Below are positions 1 through 10,039 of a stretch of 64,000 bases of DNA, in pieces. The stretch is taken from contig CM036767.1 of NCBI GenBank assembly GCA_020796225.1, positions 18,803,927 through 18,867,926 on the forward strand. The letters run 5' to 3'. Origin of the DNA: Arion vulgaris (Eukaryota > Mollusca > Gastropoda > Stylommatophora > Arionidae). The position numbers were made by a program, and so were the translations under genes. A model generated the notes under the pieces. It was not told the origin of the DNA and searched no databases. It saw only the letters and a program-made list of their open reading frames with translations. Every line of letters begins with the position of its first letter. The first letter of the stretch is position 1.

Positions 1-379
1 GGTTGGCGAAAAAAAAACTTCAGCATTGACCCATTTTTATAAACCTTCTCCATCAGTCTCAGTCATCATTAAACATTTGTTTGGGTAGCTCAGTATTTGT
101 CATCAGATCATTCTCCTGCACGGGGAACAAGTCCATAAGTGTCACCCATCTACAGTATATCTGTCAGTAAAAAGCAAGGACAGTTACACTCCATGGTTGT
201 TAATGAAACATCATCTACCCCCATCGATCATCAAATCTTGTCCAAAACAGAATTTTGCCACTTTAACGTCCTTGGCATTTTCTCTCTCAGGGGCCAGATG
301 TCCTGCCTCCAGCAGTCTCTCAAACCATATTCCTCATATTGGTTCAGTCTAACACACCTGTGCAAATTTCTGCATTTGT

Positions 380-512
380 AAATGGCCCTGAACAAATCTT
401 CACCAAACCTTGGAACGCCTGCCTAATGGCTTGGATATCACACTGTCTATTGCTCCCATTTAACCGGGCCGCTAAAGTTTTCCGCTGTTCTTTAATCTGA
501 CTCTTTATGTCG
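380..512 (-). CDS. Candidate coding exon, unidentified
   Basis: On the minus strand a frame stays open for about 45 codons. It contains the peptide LAARLNGSNRQCDIQAIRQA and ends at a donor-like ACAG|gtgtgt near 380. A second stretch at about 230-340 on the same strand reads ERLLEAGHLAPERENAKDV in a shifted frame. I do not recognise the protein, and it does not match the MCU C terminus. It lies in the poor-quality segment, so frame and borders are uncertain. It could be a real exon of a neighbouring gene or part of an unknown repeat. Confidence 0.25.
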
Positions 513-1385
513 AAAATTAAAAAGCAGGCATTGATGGGGATGCAATGGGTTCAAAAAAAAAGGGAACCCTGAAACGAACTTTGTGGAAGGAAAAAATTGG
601 CCCATTCCATAGAGGAAAAAGGGAGTTGCCCGGATAGGCGGTTGGGGGGTCCGGCCCATTCAAAGGTCGAGGGGTTTTATTATATTATGTGTGTCCAGTT
701 AAGAAATTAAATAATTTTTTGTACCAATTCTTTTTTAATCTCAAACAATGTTCCCATCTGAAAAAACACCCTGTCAATAGTTAAACATCTTTTAAAAAGC
801 AAACCTCATTCTGTGAACTTCTGAAAGTTCAGAACGTAGTCATTGTAATCCTAAAGGTTAGTTTTTTTATTAAGACATCCTCATTTCGATTCCCGTTTCG
901 ATCAATAAATAAACAAAAATTTCCAAACCAAGGTTTTAAAAACAATATGTAAGAAAGACTTTTAAAAATCTTTCCCCCTTTATTTTAAATTTTTTTCTGG
1001 ACGATTGTTTTTAAAAATATACCCCTTCATTGAATGTTTCTGCCCCATAAATGCACCGTGAATAATTATGTGTCTCCCTTTTCTCTTAAAAGGAAGATCA
1101 AACAGTGCCAAACTCTTAATCCGGAAAGTGTCACGGGGAAATTATGGGGGTGGTAAAATTTTTGTAAATTTTTATTTTAAATTTTTTAAAAATTTTGTCA
1201 GGCAGGGCTTTCTGCAGTGTAATCAATTTTCCCCAAGGGGTTTTTTTAAAAGTCAACTTGAAAAAGGGACCCCATTTTTTTCGTTATCTCTGATAGGACC
1301 TTAAATATTCACGAATCAGGATTTTGGAACTATATCCAGGGCTTTTCATGAGGGGCACTCCTCCCGGCCCGGGACCTTCAACTTC

Positions 1386-3170
1386 TGGACTATTCGAAAC
1401 ATCCTGTTTTTTATGCATAAACCACAAGGATCCTTCCCTTTCCCTTTGTTGCTTGAAATTGTCTATACATTCAATGTTTTCTTTATAACTTCCTGTCTTT
1501 GTAGGGTTTACGGGGCCGTGGTTTTCTGTCGGTGTTGTTTCGTTAGGGCCCGTGAGTTTGCCTCAGTGTTCATTTGGGCAGTTAAGTATATGCTCTAGTT
1601 GGGGTGCCCGTCCACATGCCCTTTGGGTGAATTCCAATCTTGAATTTTGTATACATGTGGTTTGGGGTGTTCCCTTTTAGGCGCAGAATAAACTTTTTCC
1701 AATCTTTTATTTAGAATGGCTTGTGTTGGGATTTTGGCTTTCTTTGTTTAAACATCTTTTTTTTGGTGGTTGGCTCCCGGGTTTCTCTCCTGCCCCTTCC
1801 CTTGCTAGTTGGTTCTGTTTTATTTCCTGGATTCCCGTGAGAGGGTATCCACTGCGCGACCCCCGCTGCGGGCAATTTAGACAGTAGGATCTGTAGACCT
1901 AATTTTCTGGGCTGGGTGCTGTTTTTTTCACAAAAATCAACGGTTGAGATTTTTATTCTACAGTTTTTTACCTTAAATTTAATTTTTCATCATAGTTGTG
2001 CAGAAATTTTCCCTTGTACTTTATTCATCTCTGTTGTTTGGGGATTCTATGCATCCTCCCCATTCTTCAATTTTTTGCTGTCCTATTCCGGGCCCAGAAT
2101 CATGGGTATTCTTCATCATTTAAAAAACTCCTGTTTTATTTATGCAAAACCCACAATATCCTTCCTTGTTCCAATATTGTCTATACTTCAATTTATCTCT
2201 TTTCTTCCTGTTTTTTTGCTTAAGAGGGGAGTTTTTTGTTTGTTTTTTCATTACCCTTTTTGCCTATATTATTCCCCCAATTTGGGGGTATGCTCTGCAG
2301 TCTGGTGCCTGTCCCCCATGTACATTTTTGGTTGGGCCCCAAACTTTTTTTATATGGGCTGCGGGCCGATTGTGTCCCCTTCAAAGGAGAAGACACTTGT
2401 TAATCTGCTCATATTATGTAATCCTTGTGGAATTTTGGGTTTTTAGGAAAAAATTTCCCGTTTTTTTGGTATAAATGGGCCTCCGGGTTCCTCCCGCAAT
2501 TCCCGCTATTGGGCTGCTTTTTTTCCTGTTTTCCCCAGTGAGAAGGTATCCCTGGCCCCTTTGCGTTCAATTTGACAGTAGGTCTTGACCTGGCAATTTT
2601 TTGGCAGTGCTGATTTTGTATCGTCAAAAAAAACAACAGGTTGAGGATCGGCTTATTCTAAACAATTCCACCATTGCCAAACTCACATATTTGTGCAAAA
2701 TTTCCCGTTGGGATAAATTTCTTCACATTGTTTGATTTATGTACACTCCCCTCCCATTCTTTCATTTTTCTAATCCGTAAACCCAAAAAATATGTGGGGA
2801 TTCTTCAATGTAATAAAAATCCTGATTTTGCATCCACAAGTGATCCTTCCTTCCGTTCGCGAAATATTGTCTATAAAATTTAATGTTATTCTTGTATAAA
2901 CTTCACTGTCTTTTGTGCTTGCACAGAGGGTTTAAAACGCCAAAATTTTTTCATTGGGACTGATTTTGCCTCAGATACCATATTGGACAATCTTGGGTTT
3001 GCTCTGCAGTCTGGTGTCCCGTCCCCATGACAAAGGCTGAATTAATCTTGAATTTTTATAAAGTGGCTGCAGAGTCAATTGTATCCTTTCAAAGGGGGAA
3101 AGAAACTTTGTTCAATTCATATTATAGTAGTCATCTTTTTTGGGTTTTTTGGCTTTCCATTTATTTTTAA
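1386..3170. repeat. Tandem repeat, ~0.7-kb unit, about 2.5 copies
   Basis: The same landmarks recur in order about 700 bp apart. TTGTCTATA followed by a T-rich stretch is near 1,457, 2,177 and 2,866. GCTCTgCAGTCTGGTG-like sequence is near 1,590, 2,290 and 3,000. GAGARGGTATCC is near 1,839 and 2,540. The copies differ mostly in homopolymer lengths. It is either a true satellite-like array or a misassembled repeat. Confidence 0.6.
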
Positions 3171-3744
3171 AATTTCCCTTTTTTTTTGGTGGTAAAATTG
3201 GGGGAAAAAATAAAAAGTAATTTAAAAGTTTTTGGAGTTTAATGGACAATTATAAATTTAGCCAACTGAAGATATGACAAACCTGCTTTGTCAGAAGGGA
3301 ATAAAAAAATGCCATGTTGTCCATAAATACAAAGTAGGTCACAGGTTCCATGATTCCCAGGTATTCCCAGGTCAGTCTAGCTGAATGCCAAACTGAAGCC
3401 CCGGGCCCTTCCCAGCCGATAATTGGTTAATTTTTTTCCCCTTTTTGATTTTTTAAGAAAAAATATAAGTGTATTAAAAAAATTTTTGGACAGTTTTTTT
3501 TAGAATAATTTTGAGTTTTTTCTTCTTCAAATCAAATTTACCCTTGTTCCCTCTGTGTGTTTTTTGTGATCTAAGCCAAAACGTTTTACATTGTCCAGGT
3601 TTTTCTCAAAAAAGCCACCATCGGTCGGATAAATTTATACCCTGGTCTTATCAGTTCCTTTTTTCCTGCCTTTTAGGGGCGTGTTCTTTCTTTGCTTCCG
3701 TGGGGGGTCACACGGTGAATTTTGGGAAAAAAAAATTCCTCATT

Positions 3745-3965
3745 TTAAATGCATTTAATGTTTTTAAATGATGAGACTGGAACAATGGGAGCCCCGTTGG
3801 GGGCAAAGGCCCAAAAGAGGGGACCAGTAATAGACTCCCTACATCTTGGTATCAGTATACTGATGGGTTCCCCGTGGCCGTTGTTAAAACATGCCTCCTC
3901 TGCCCTCAGGCATCCAGTTTTACTTGCAACAGGTCTCCAACTCCTTTTGGGGATTCCTCTATTTT
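3745..3965 (-). mobile_element. Degraded LINE C-terminal fragment (EHLWxCPEC family)
   Basis: This stretch matches 8,270-8,440 and 46,600-46,740 in landmark order: a GTATACTGATGG-like motif, then CTC-rich DNA, then CATCCAGTTnTACTTG. Those two copies encode, on the minus strand, the tail of a LINE protein. The copy here is blurred by stretched homopolymers. Confidence 0.4.
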
Positions 3966-5439
3966 GTGTCTTTAAACAGGCAGTTGTGAAAAGGCCAAAA
4001 AATTGCCATTCCTTCAAACACTCCACCCCCTTTATACAAAGAAAGTTTTATTTTCGGAGAAGAACAATAAAATAAGTCATGTATTCAAATTGAGCTAAGA
4101 ACCCTTGGTTGTAAATAAAAGAAACTAAAATGCTGTCATGGACAAACATTAATCCAAACAATAAAAATCTAAAATTTTCACCACCCTCAACATTTTAAAG
4201 GGGGCCCTCACGAACAATCCTTTTCTCTCCTCTGATTTCTTTTGGTTTTAATTTCTTATTTGATATAAAAGCCTTTGTCAGAAACGTTTTTTTCACATCT
4301 TCGCCCGTTGGAGCTCGGGGCCTTTTCAGCATTTTTCCCTGGTTTTATTTGTCTTCTCCGTTCTTTTTCATCTGTTTTTTTCGGGTTTGGGGGAGCTGCC
4401 CCCCCCAAACCTCTGTGCCCCTTTTTGAAATGCGGCGGAACAGAGTTTTATTCTTTAAAATTTTGGGCCCGAAATACTCAGGCATAACAATCCTTTGAAA
4501 TCTTCCTGTTGGCCCTTGGCCCGGGGGTGGAAGGAAAAAAGAAAATTCCTGCGCTCAAGGGATTTTAAAGGGAAATAAGGGGGAAAAACTCCAATAAAAA
4601 AGACAGCAAAATTTTATGGGCGGGCCCCTTGTGGCCTTGGCGGGGCAATCTCCCGGCCAGATCCAAAAATGGGTTTTCAAAGGGGTGGGTATTGAGCATT
4701 TGAAAAGAAGTATAAAAAAGGGCAGAGCACACAAGTTTATCACGTAAATGAAATGATGATGGCCTATAAAATAAATCAATCAAACCCTATCTTTATGTTT
4801 TTATTTTTATCAACCAAAAAAGAAAAAAAATTTTTTCTGTCTTGGATTTTGGGAAAACATCAATCACTGTGCTGGGAAAATAATTCGTTTATAAAACGCT
4901 CTGTGCCCTACAAACACCCAGACATAAATGTTTTTTGGGGCAGATTCAGAATAAATAAAGACCCTTTTTTTTCGTTTAACTAAAAATTTCCAGGCAGACA
5001 GGCTGGTGTGCCCCCCATTCTGGGGCCGCCAATAATTGAATTCTGAGCCCTCTGGTGTGGGGGAAAGAAAATTTTATCTGAACCCAAACCACATCAACTA
5101 CTGTTTCAGGACTGGGTTGAAGATTGGTGTTTCAAGAAAAAAACAACAACATGTATAGAGTAGGCTATCAATCAAAAACAACGGTTTGGTTGTCATTGGG
5201 GCTGTTGGGATAGCAAAAGGGGATGGGCTCTTGGACTTCAGTCAAAAGATTTTCAAAAGAAACAAAAATGTTGTGGGTTCTTCCCCTTGAAAATCCAAAA
5301 GGGGGACAGGGAAATTGGGCCCCCCCGTTCTTTTTATAATCTAAAAAAAGTGAAAGATCCCAACCCCAAAGTCTCAGAAAAATTTATCGTTTGGTGGCGA
5401 AATGCCCTCAACCCCCCGGCGGGGAAAACACAAGATCCA

Positions 5440-5640
5440 GGTGGTTTCCGGGCCCAAATTTGGGGTAAGAATGAACCGTTACCCCACGCATGTCGGAGGC
5501 ACTGGAGGTTTCAAATGGGTGCCATTCCCAAAAAGGAGAAAATTGTTTAGGGCCCAAAACCAATGGCAAGTTACAAATTCTTGGAAAAACAAACATTCAC
5601 AAGAGTGATTAAAATTTGGTCGAAGAACGAAAACAAAAAA
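5440..5640 (+). mobile_element. SINE-A copy, degraded
   Basis: It contains the SINE-A landmarks GCCCAAATTTGGGGT, GCATGTCGGAGG and AAGAGTGATTAAAATT in the right order. Many single-base expansions separate it from clean copies such as 15,920-16,168. Confidence 0.6.
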
Positions 5641-5785
5641 AGAAAGAACACAAAACCCCAAAGTCCCGGGGGGTTGTTTTGACACTGGGTGGTTTTGGAC
5701 TATGATCACATGAATTAAGTCCACTAAGTGTTGTTTTTTTGGGCACTACCGCTAGAATTGGGGGATATCAGATGACCAATAGACC

Positions 5786-6005
5786 CCCGAGTGGTTAGGG
5801 GCCCAAATTTGGGTGTAAAGAATAGAACCACTGTTACCTGCCATGCATGTCGGAAGGGGACTAAAAAGGGGCTGAAAAAGGATGAGTGCCCCAAGCGTGA
5901 ATTATTGTTTGGGGGCCCACAAACCAAGTTTGGGGTATACGTTTTGGAAGATCAAAATATTCTAAAGTGTTAAAATTTGGGCTTAAAACGAAAAAGAAGA
6001 AGAAA
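5786..6005 (+). mobile_element. SINE-A copy, degraded
   Basis: It has the head CCGAGTGGTTAGGGGCCC, the core AAGAATAGAACCACTGTTAC, GCATGTCG and an AAGAAGAAG tail. The central third is distorted by homopolymer runs. This copy is the best internal evidence that the left end of the window is inaccurate. Confidence 0.7.
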
Positions 6006-6224
6006 CCCTACCTGAGTAGGGTTTTAACACTGCTGCACCCGCCGAGTTGTTGGGATGTTTGGGTCTGCAAAATTGCAGTCTCTCCCCCTGAAAAAGTAAA
6101 AAATGGGGCTCTATAATTCCGGGGGGTTGAAACAAAAAACAACCCCTAAAATCTGAAAAAAATTCAGAACATTTAAAAACAAATTTTTATTTTGGGTGAA
6201 AATTTCTATTTCCTGCTATCTTAC

Positions 6225-6362
6225 CTCTTCTAGTGGGCAACTTCGAAAACAAATCTTCCAATTTTTCTTGCCCTTTTTCCCACAACTGGGTTTTTTACAT
6301 TTTATTGGGGAAAGCTGGGTTAAACAGTTTCAATCACCGCTTTGGGATTCTTGAAAAAGTTA
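6225..6362 (-). CDS. MCU: MCU exon: first coiled coil, with sequence errors
   Basis: Between an acceptor (gaattcag) and a donor (GAAGAG|gtaaga) the minus strand reads NFFKNPKAVIETV, then (with a stop and a blurred stretch) TQLWEKGQEKLEDLFSKL, and after a one-base slip PLEE. Human MCU has LVQQLYTTL..EQHQLNKERELIERLEDLKEQLAPLEK at this point. The order and the terminal EKLEDL..KL.PLEE match well. The stop and slip fit the poor sequence quality of this region better than a dead gene, because neighbouring exons are intact. Confidence 0.7.
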
Positions 6363-7179
6363 CTGAATTCAACAAAATAAACATTCATTTTTTACCATAA
6401 GGGATTTGGGAAAACAGTTTAGGGATTTTTCTGTGACAAATAGCAAAGATGGGTGTCTAGTAAATTATTTAAGGGTTTTTATTTTTTAGTGATTCTCCCA
6501 AAACCCAAAGGGGCTGGGTCAACCAGAGCTGTCAAGGCTGGAAAAAACTACTATCACTGTAAATTGAACCTGGGCCACAAGCTTTCAAACAAAACTAACC
6601 CCCTACACATGACCCCGAATGCATTGATAGTATATCCCGGTCTTCTCTCTTTTTTCTTTTCTTTTCTCATCCCTCACGATTTTCCAGTTGTAATCATGTC
6701 TTCTAAGCTTCCCTTTCTTATGCCCCATTCAATAAAAAAATGACCTTCCCTTTTTTGTTGATAATCTGCTGACTTCCCCTTTACCTCTTTCAGCACATCA
6801 ATATTGGCCCAAAATTTTTCCCTGGATTTAGTGCATTCTTCTGTAAAAAAAACCTCTGACCCCCCAGAGATGTTGCTGTCTTTTTTACTTTTTTTCCCTG
6901 AAAACTTCCATTCGAAAATTTTTAAAAAACTTTTACATTGTGAATTTACCTCAAGTAGGCCAGCACTCCCAAATTTTTGCGACTTTTTAAAATTTGAAGC
7001 CCAAAGGCCCTCCTGTCTCCCTTTTCAACATGCCTTGTAGGTCATGTGTTACTATTCTTTTTTCTTCCGGAGACCGGCCCAAAAGGGGCCTATTTGTATT
7101 TGCTTTTTTGCATGTACGTTGGGTTTCATTATTTTCTTCCAGTTTATGAAAAAAGCCCAGTATGTAAAACTTTGGCTTC

Positions 7180-7420
7180 TTTAATTGGGGTTTTTTCTTT
7201 ATGAATGAACTCCCTTCTTTTTTGCCAAAATATTGTCTATATATTCAATGTTATTTCTTGTAAAAAATTCATTTTGTAGCTCCCCGAATTTTTTGTTTTT
7301 TGTCCCGTGTTGTTTTTGGCCAGGGTTTTCAGTTATCATTTGGGGGTCTTGAAGTTTTTTCTGCAGTCTGATGCTTGTCCACATGGTTAAATTCCAATCT
7401 TGCATGAATGAAAAAGTCAT
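7180..7420. repeat. Partial copy of the 0.7-kb unit of 1,386-3,170
   Basis: It carries TTGTCTATATATTCAATG, a CTGCAGTCTGATGCTTGTCC-like motif and TTCCAATCTTG, the landmarks of the tandem unit and in the same order. Confidence 0.5.
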
Positions 7421-7505
7421 AAAAAAACAATGAAACAACTTGAAAGAAAATTTTTAACAATATGACATAAAAGATATTTTTAAAAAAGCAAAAATTACAT
7501 AACAC

Positions 7506-7603
7506 GGGGGGACTGGCGTCATACTTTTTATCATTAATACTGATCTGAAAAACAGATCTCAACAAAATATCAATTGATGTGGATTTGGCAATCCTGCTGC
7601 CAT
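7506..7603 (-). CDS. MCU: MCU exon: end of the N-terminal domain
   Basis: After an acceptor (tttctgcag), the frame reads (D)GSRIAKSTSIDILLRSVFQI, then SINDKKYDASPP. Human MCU reads DGVRVAASTGIDLLLLDDF...INDLTYHVRPP. Spacing and key residues (DG, R, A, ST, ID, LL, IND, Y, PP) agree. The low-coordinate border is placed before a weak donor (gtgtta) next to a C6 run, so it may be off by a few bases. Confidence 0.85.
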
Positions 7604-7667
7604 CTGCAGAAAGTCAATAAAAATAATATTTTCAATTATATTTGTTTAAATATATTTTTTAAATGTT

Positions 7668-8121
7668 CAAACTCAAATGTGATACTAGAATGTTGTGATT
7701 TACTTCAAACTCAAATGTGATTCTAGAATGTTGTGATTTACTACAAACTCAAATGTGATACTAGAATGTTGTGATTTACTTCAAACTCAAATGTGATACT
7801 AGAATGTTGTGATTTACTTCAAACTCAAATGTGATACTAGAATGTTGTGATTTACTACAAACTCAAATGTGATACTAGAATGTTGTGATTTACTTCAAAC
7901 TCAAATGTGATACTAGAATGTTGTGATTTACTTCAAACTCAAATGTGATACTAGAATGTTGTGATTTACTTCAAACTCAAATGTGATACTAGAATGTTGT
8001 GATTTACTACAAACTCAAATGTGATACTAGAATGTTGTGATTTACTTCAAACTCAAATGTGATACTAGAATGTTGTGATTTACTACAAACTCAAATGTGA
8101 TACTAGAATGTTGTGATTTAT
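7668..8121. repeat. Minisatellite, 38-bp unit, 12 copies
   Basis: The unit begins CAAACTCAAATGTGATACTA and ends TTGTGATTTACT plus T or A. Starts fall every 38 bp from 7,668. Copies are almost identical; the main difference is whether the last base is T or A, in an irregular alternation. Such uniformity points to recent expansion or homogenisation. It lies in the MCU intron between the exons at 7,603 and 9,681. Confidence 0.95.
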
Positions 8122-8154
8122 GAGTCAGATGGAGACAACCTTAAGGATCTAAAA

Positions 8155-8445
8155 ACTTAACTTCATTGCACCCGGTTTGACCTCAAATGGCTCGGCTCCT
8201 CTCATGCAAAAATGGTATGCCACCTGCAAAGAGTATTGCTTATTGGTTACTAAACAGACGTCATTGCACTCCGGGCAGACCCATAGGTGCTCACTCGCCA
8301 CCAACAGATATTGAAGAGTATGCATACTGATGGTTCCAGTGGGTCCCTGATTAAACACACCTCTCACTCTGCCCCTCAAGCATCCAGTTCTACTTGTACA
8401 ACAGGTAACTCTAAACTGCCTAAATTGCTTGAACGATTCCAAGAG
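8155..8445 (-). mobile_element. LINE C-terminal fragment (EHLWxCPEC family)
   Basis: The minus strand encodes TGTISMHTLQYLLVASEHLW followed by VCPEC. The same tail peptide recurs at 20,640 (EHIWTCQKC), 46,600 (EQLWVCTEC), 60,770 (EHLWTCPEC) and 63,850 (DHLWTCPES). The fragment at 20,640 connects it to an RNase H domain, so this is the C terminus of an RNase H-bearing non-LTR retrotransposon. Confidence 0.65.
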
Positions 8446-8585
8446 TATTGCACAAAGCATGAACTCTGTAGCAGGCAACAATTCTAAGGGTCTCTACAAA
8501 ACATTTTAATGAACAGAACGGCACGGATCATTCCCGCGACCTTTGAAATGCAAGGCAAAGGCTTAGCCACAGAGACACCCTGAAG
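8446..8585 (-). mobile_element. tRNA-like SINE head (SINE-G type)
   Basis: Read on the minus strand it starts GGGTGTCTCTGTGGCTAAGC, an A-box-like sequence, and continues with a GGTCGCGGGAATGATCC B-box-like motif. The body shares CATGAACTCTGTAGC with 55,150-55,365. It abuts the preceding LINE tail, so the two may form one composite repeat. Confidence 0.45.
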
Positions 8586-8589
8586 ACTA

Positions 8590-8760
8590 CCTATGCCCCA
8601 TCGACTGTGGTAGTGATCCTTAGATCATAGCAAACCTGCTGCCTGGCAGGTTGGCTGGGGACAAAGGTTGACGGAGAGCGAACCCAGTAAACGCTGGTTG
8701 AAACCGGACACATCGCAGAAGGACAAGCACCAGAGCTCCAAATGGTACTGAAGATTGTGA
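8590..8760 (-). repeat. Dispersed repeat H, partial
   Basis: It is the reverse complement of part of 22,040-22,345 and 49,450-49,745. Shared landmarks are CCTGCAAGGCAGCAGGTTGC, TACTGGGTTCGCTCTC and ATTTGGAGCTC. No coding capacity was recognised. Confidence 0.6.
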
Positions 8761-9029
8761 AGTAAAAAAACGTTCTTGGCAAAGGCTGTTTATATATCAC
8801 AATAAGAATGATTAAAATGGCCAAAAAGAACTATCGCGAGAGCATAGAGCACTTTCAAGAAAGTGTCTCAATGACTATGGACTGCCCCAGTGATCCTACT
8901 AATGAACTGTTTGTTCCCTGGGATCTGTGATAGTTGACCTGGGTTGTTGCTAACTAGATGCTAGCAAAGTATGTTTCACTGGCTGTGGGGATGTTTCACA
9001 AAAATTAAATTTATCCATTAATGCAAACA

Positions 9030-9285
9030 ATAGTTGCGATAATGTAGTGGTTAGTGCCCTCCCTCCTTAGGGGCGTCGTCTGGGTTCAATTTCAAAGTGG
9101 ACCTGGAATTTTTCCCCGACCATAATGTCCCTCCCGCTTGAACCATCCTCTATTGGAGTGCAGTAAAGAACAGAAGTAAAGGCGGCGGTATGATGTTGGC
9201 CACATCATCCATTGTGTGCTGATGGTCAATGAAAAATATGGGCCTAAAACCATATTTTGCAATAAACCTTACAGCACGAAAAAAT
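9030..9285 (+). mobile_element. SINE-F copy
   Basis: A tRNA-like head (ATAATGTAGTGGTTAGTGCC, then GGGTTCAATTTC) is followed by the family body: TTTTTCCCCGACCATAATG, GTAAAGGCGGCGG, ATGTTGGCCACATCATCCAT and TGTGCTGATGGTCAATG. The same body occurs at 28,121, 29,685, 50,087 (minus) and 57,268 (minus). Confidence 0.65.
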
Positions 9286-9400
9286 ATTTGATGGAGAAAC
9301 TGAAAGCAGACTACAAGCCTAAGAAGCAAGTTTACTAACCACTATACTACTACAGCTCTCGTATAGAAACTTAAGCTCATAAATGATTTCTTACTGAAAT

Positions 9401-9640
9401 CTTCTTCTTCTTTGCGTTTTAATTTTAATCACTCTTGGTGATATGTTTGATCTTTGCCAAGACCGTGTATACGTTGCACATTAGTTTGGTAGGCCCCTAA
9501 ACGCATAGACCTCTACACGTTTAGGACACATGCATCCGACTTCAGCCAAACCTCCTTAGTGGCCTCTTACGACATGCGTGGCAGGTAACAGTGGTACTAT
9601 TCTTTACACCCCAAATTTGGGCCCTGGTAACCACTCGGGG
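9401..9640 (-). mobile_element. SINE-A copy with 11-bp TSD
   Basis: A complete reverse-strand SINE-A runs from the AAGAAG tail (CTTCTTCTTCTTTGCG on plus) to the CCCGAGTGGTTACC head. It is flanked by the direct repeat CTTACTGAAAT at 9,390-9,400 and 9,641-9,651. It sits 40 bp past the donor of the MCU exon at 9,681. Confidence 0.9.
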
Positions 9641-9680
9641 CTTACTGAAATGAACTAGCTGAGCATGTATTCACTCTCAC

Positions 9681-9851
9681 CTTTGGTAAAGAAATTAACC
9701 GTGTCAATGCCTCCATCTTCATCTTTGATAAACTTTGTGAAATCACCAACATTTTGAGATATAGGCTTGAGTGTGAATTCACATGTTTCTCTTCTTGAAG
9801 GCAAAGGTAAGGCAACTACTGGAAGTCCATCTCTAAGATAAACAGTTACAT
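9681..9851 (-). CDS. MCU: MCU exon: N-terminal domain
   Basis: The exon has 171 bases with acceptor ctctgtttcag and donor AAAG|gtgaga. It reads VTVYLRDGLPVVALPLPSRR followed by ETCEFTLKPISQNVGDF and DEDGGIDTVNFF. Human MCU has VTVVYQNGLPVISVRLPSRR, then ERCQFTLKPIS and EEDRGIDRV in the same places. This is the matrix-facing domain that regulates the channel. The exon starts in phase with two bases of a split Asp codon and ends with one base (G), which joins AT of the next exon to make another Asp. The match is strong and contains no frame error. Confidence 0.93.
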
Positions 9852-10039
9852 CTGAAACAGAGTTGCAGTTCTATTAATAATAATAAACTTAGAGTATATA
9901 GAAACAGTGTCCTGGGAGTCTTATTATACAGTATCACGAGTGATGACCAGCATTTTCATCCAAGAGAATGTAGATTCATTATGTTTGTCTGTGTGTATGT
10001 AGATGACTAGTGAGCCCAGTGTGGGCTTGAAATGTTTTT

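Larger units (their letters stand above)
1..7440. other. Homopolymer-rich, probably low-accuracy sequence
   Basis: Runs of four to nine identical bases occur far more often here than in the rest of the window, and the texture changes near 7,440. SINE copies inside it (5,440-5,640 and 5,786-6,005) differ from clean copies mainly by doubled or stretched bases. An MCU exon inside it (6,225-6,362) has a stop and a frame slip, while exons to the right read cleanly. I infer a poor consensus or badly assembled repeat rather than biology. Open frames here are mostly noise. Apart from the repeats and exons listed separately, I can name nothing in 510-1,385, 3,170-3,745, 3,965-5,440, 6,010-6,224 or 6,363-7,180. 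Confidence 0.6.

Noticed and set aside
6784..6856. Short minus-strand exon-like frame ECTKSREKFWANIDVLKE with splice-like borders between two MCU exons
   Set aside because: It would align to the same part of MCU as the exon at 6,225-6,362, so both cannot be right; too short and in poor sequence.
1..7440. Many open frames of 60-176 codons on both strands
   Set aside because: They are T/F/P/K-rich products of homopolymer-laden sequence, overlap one another, and show no family motifs.
7668..8121. CRISPR-like array
   Set aside because: Direct head-to-tail 38-bp units without spacers.
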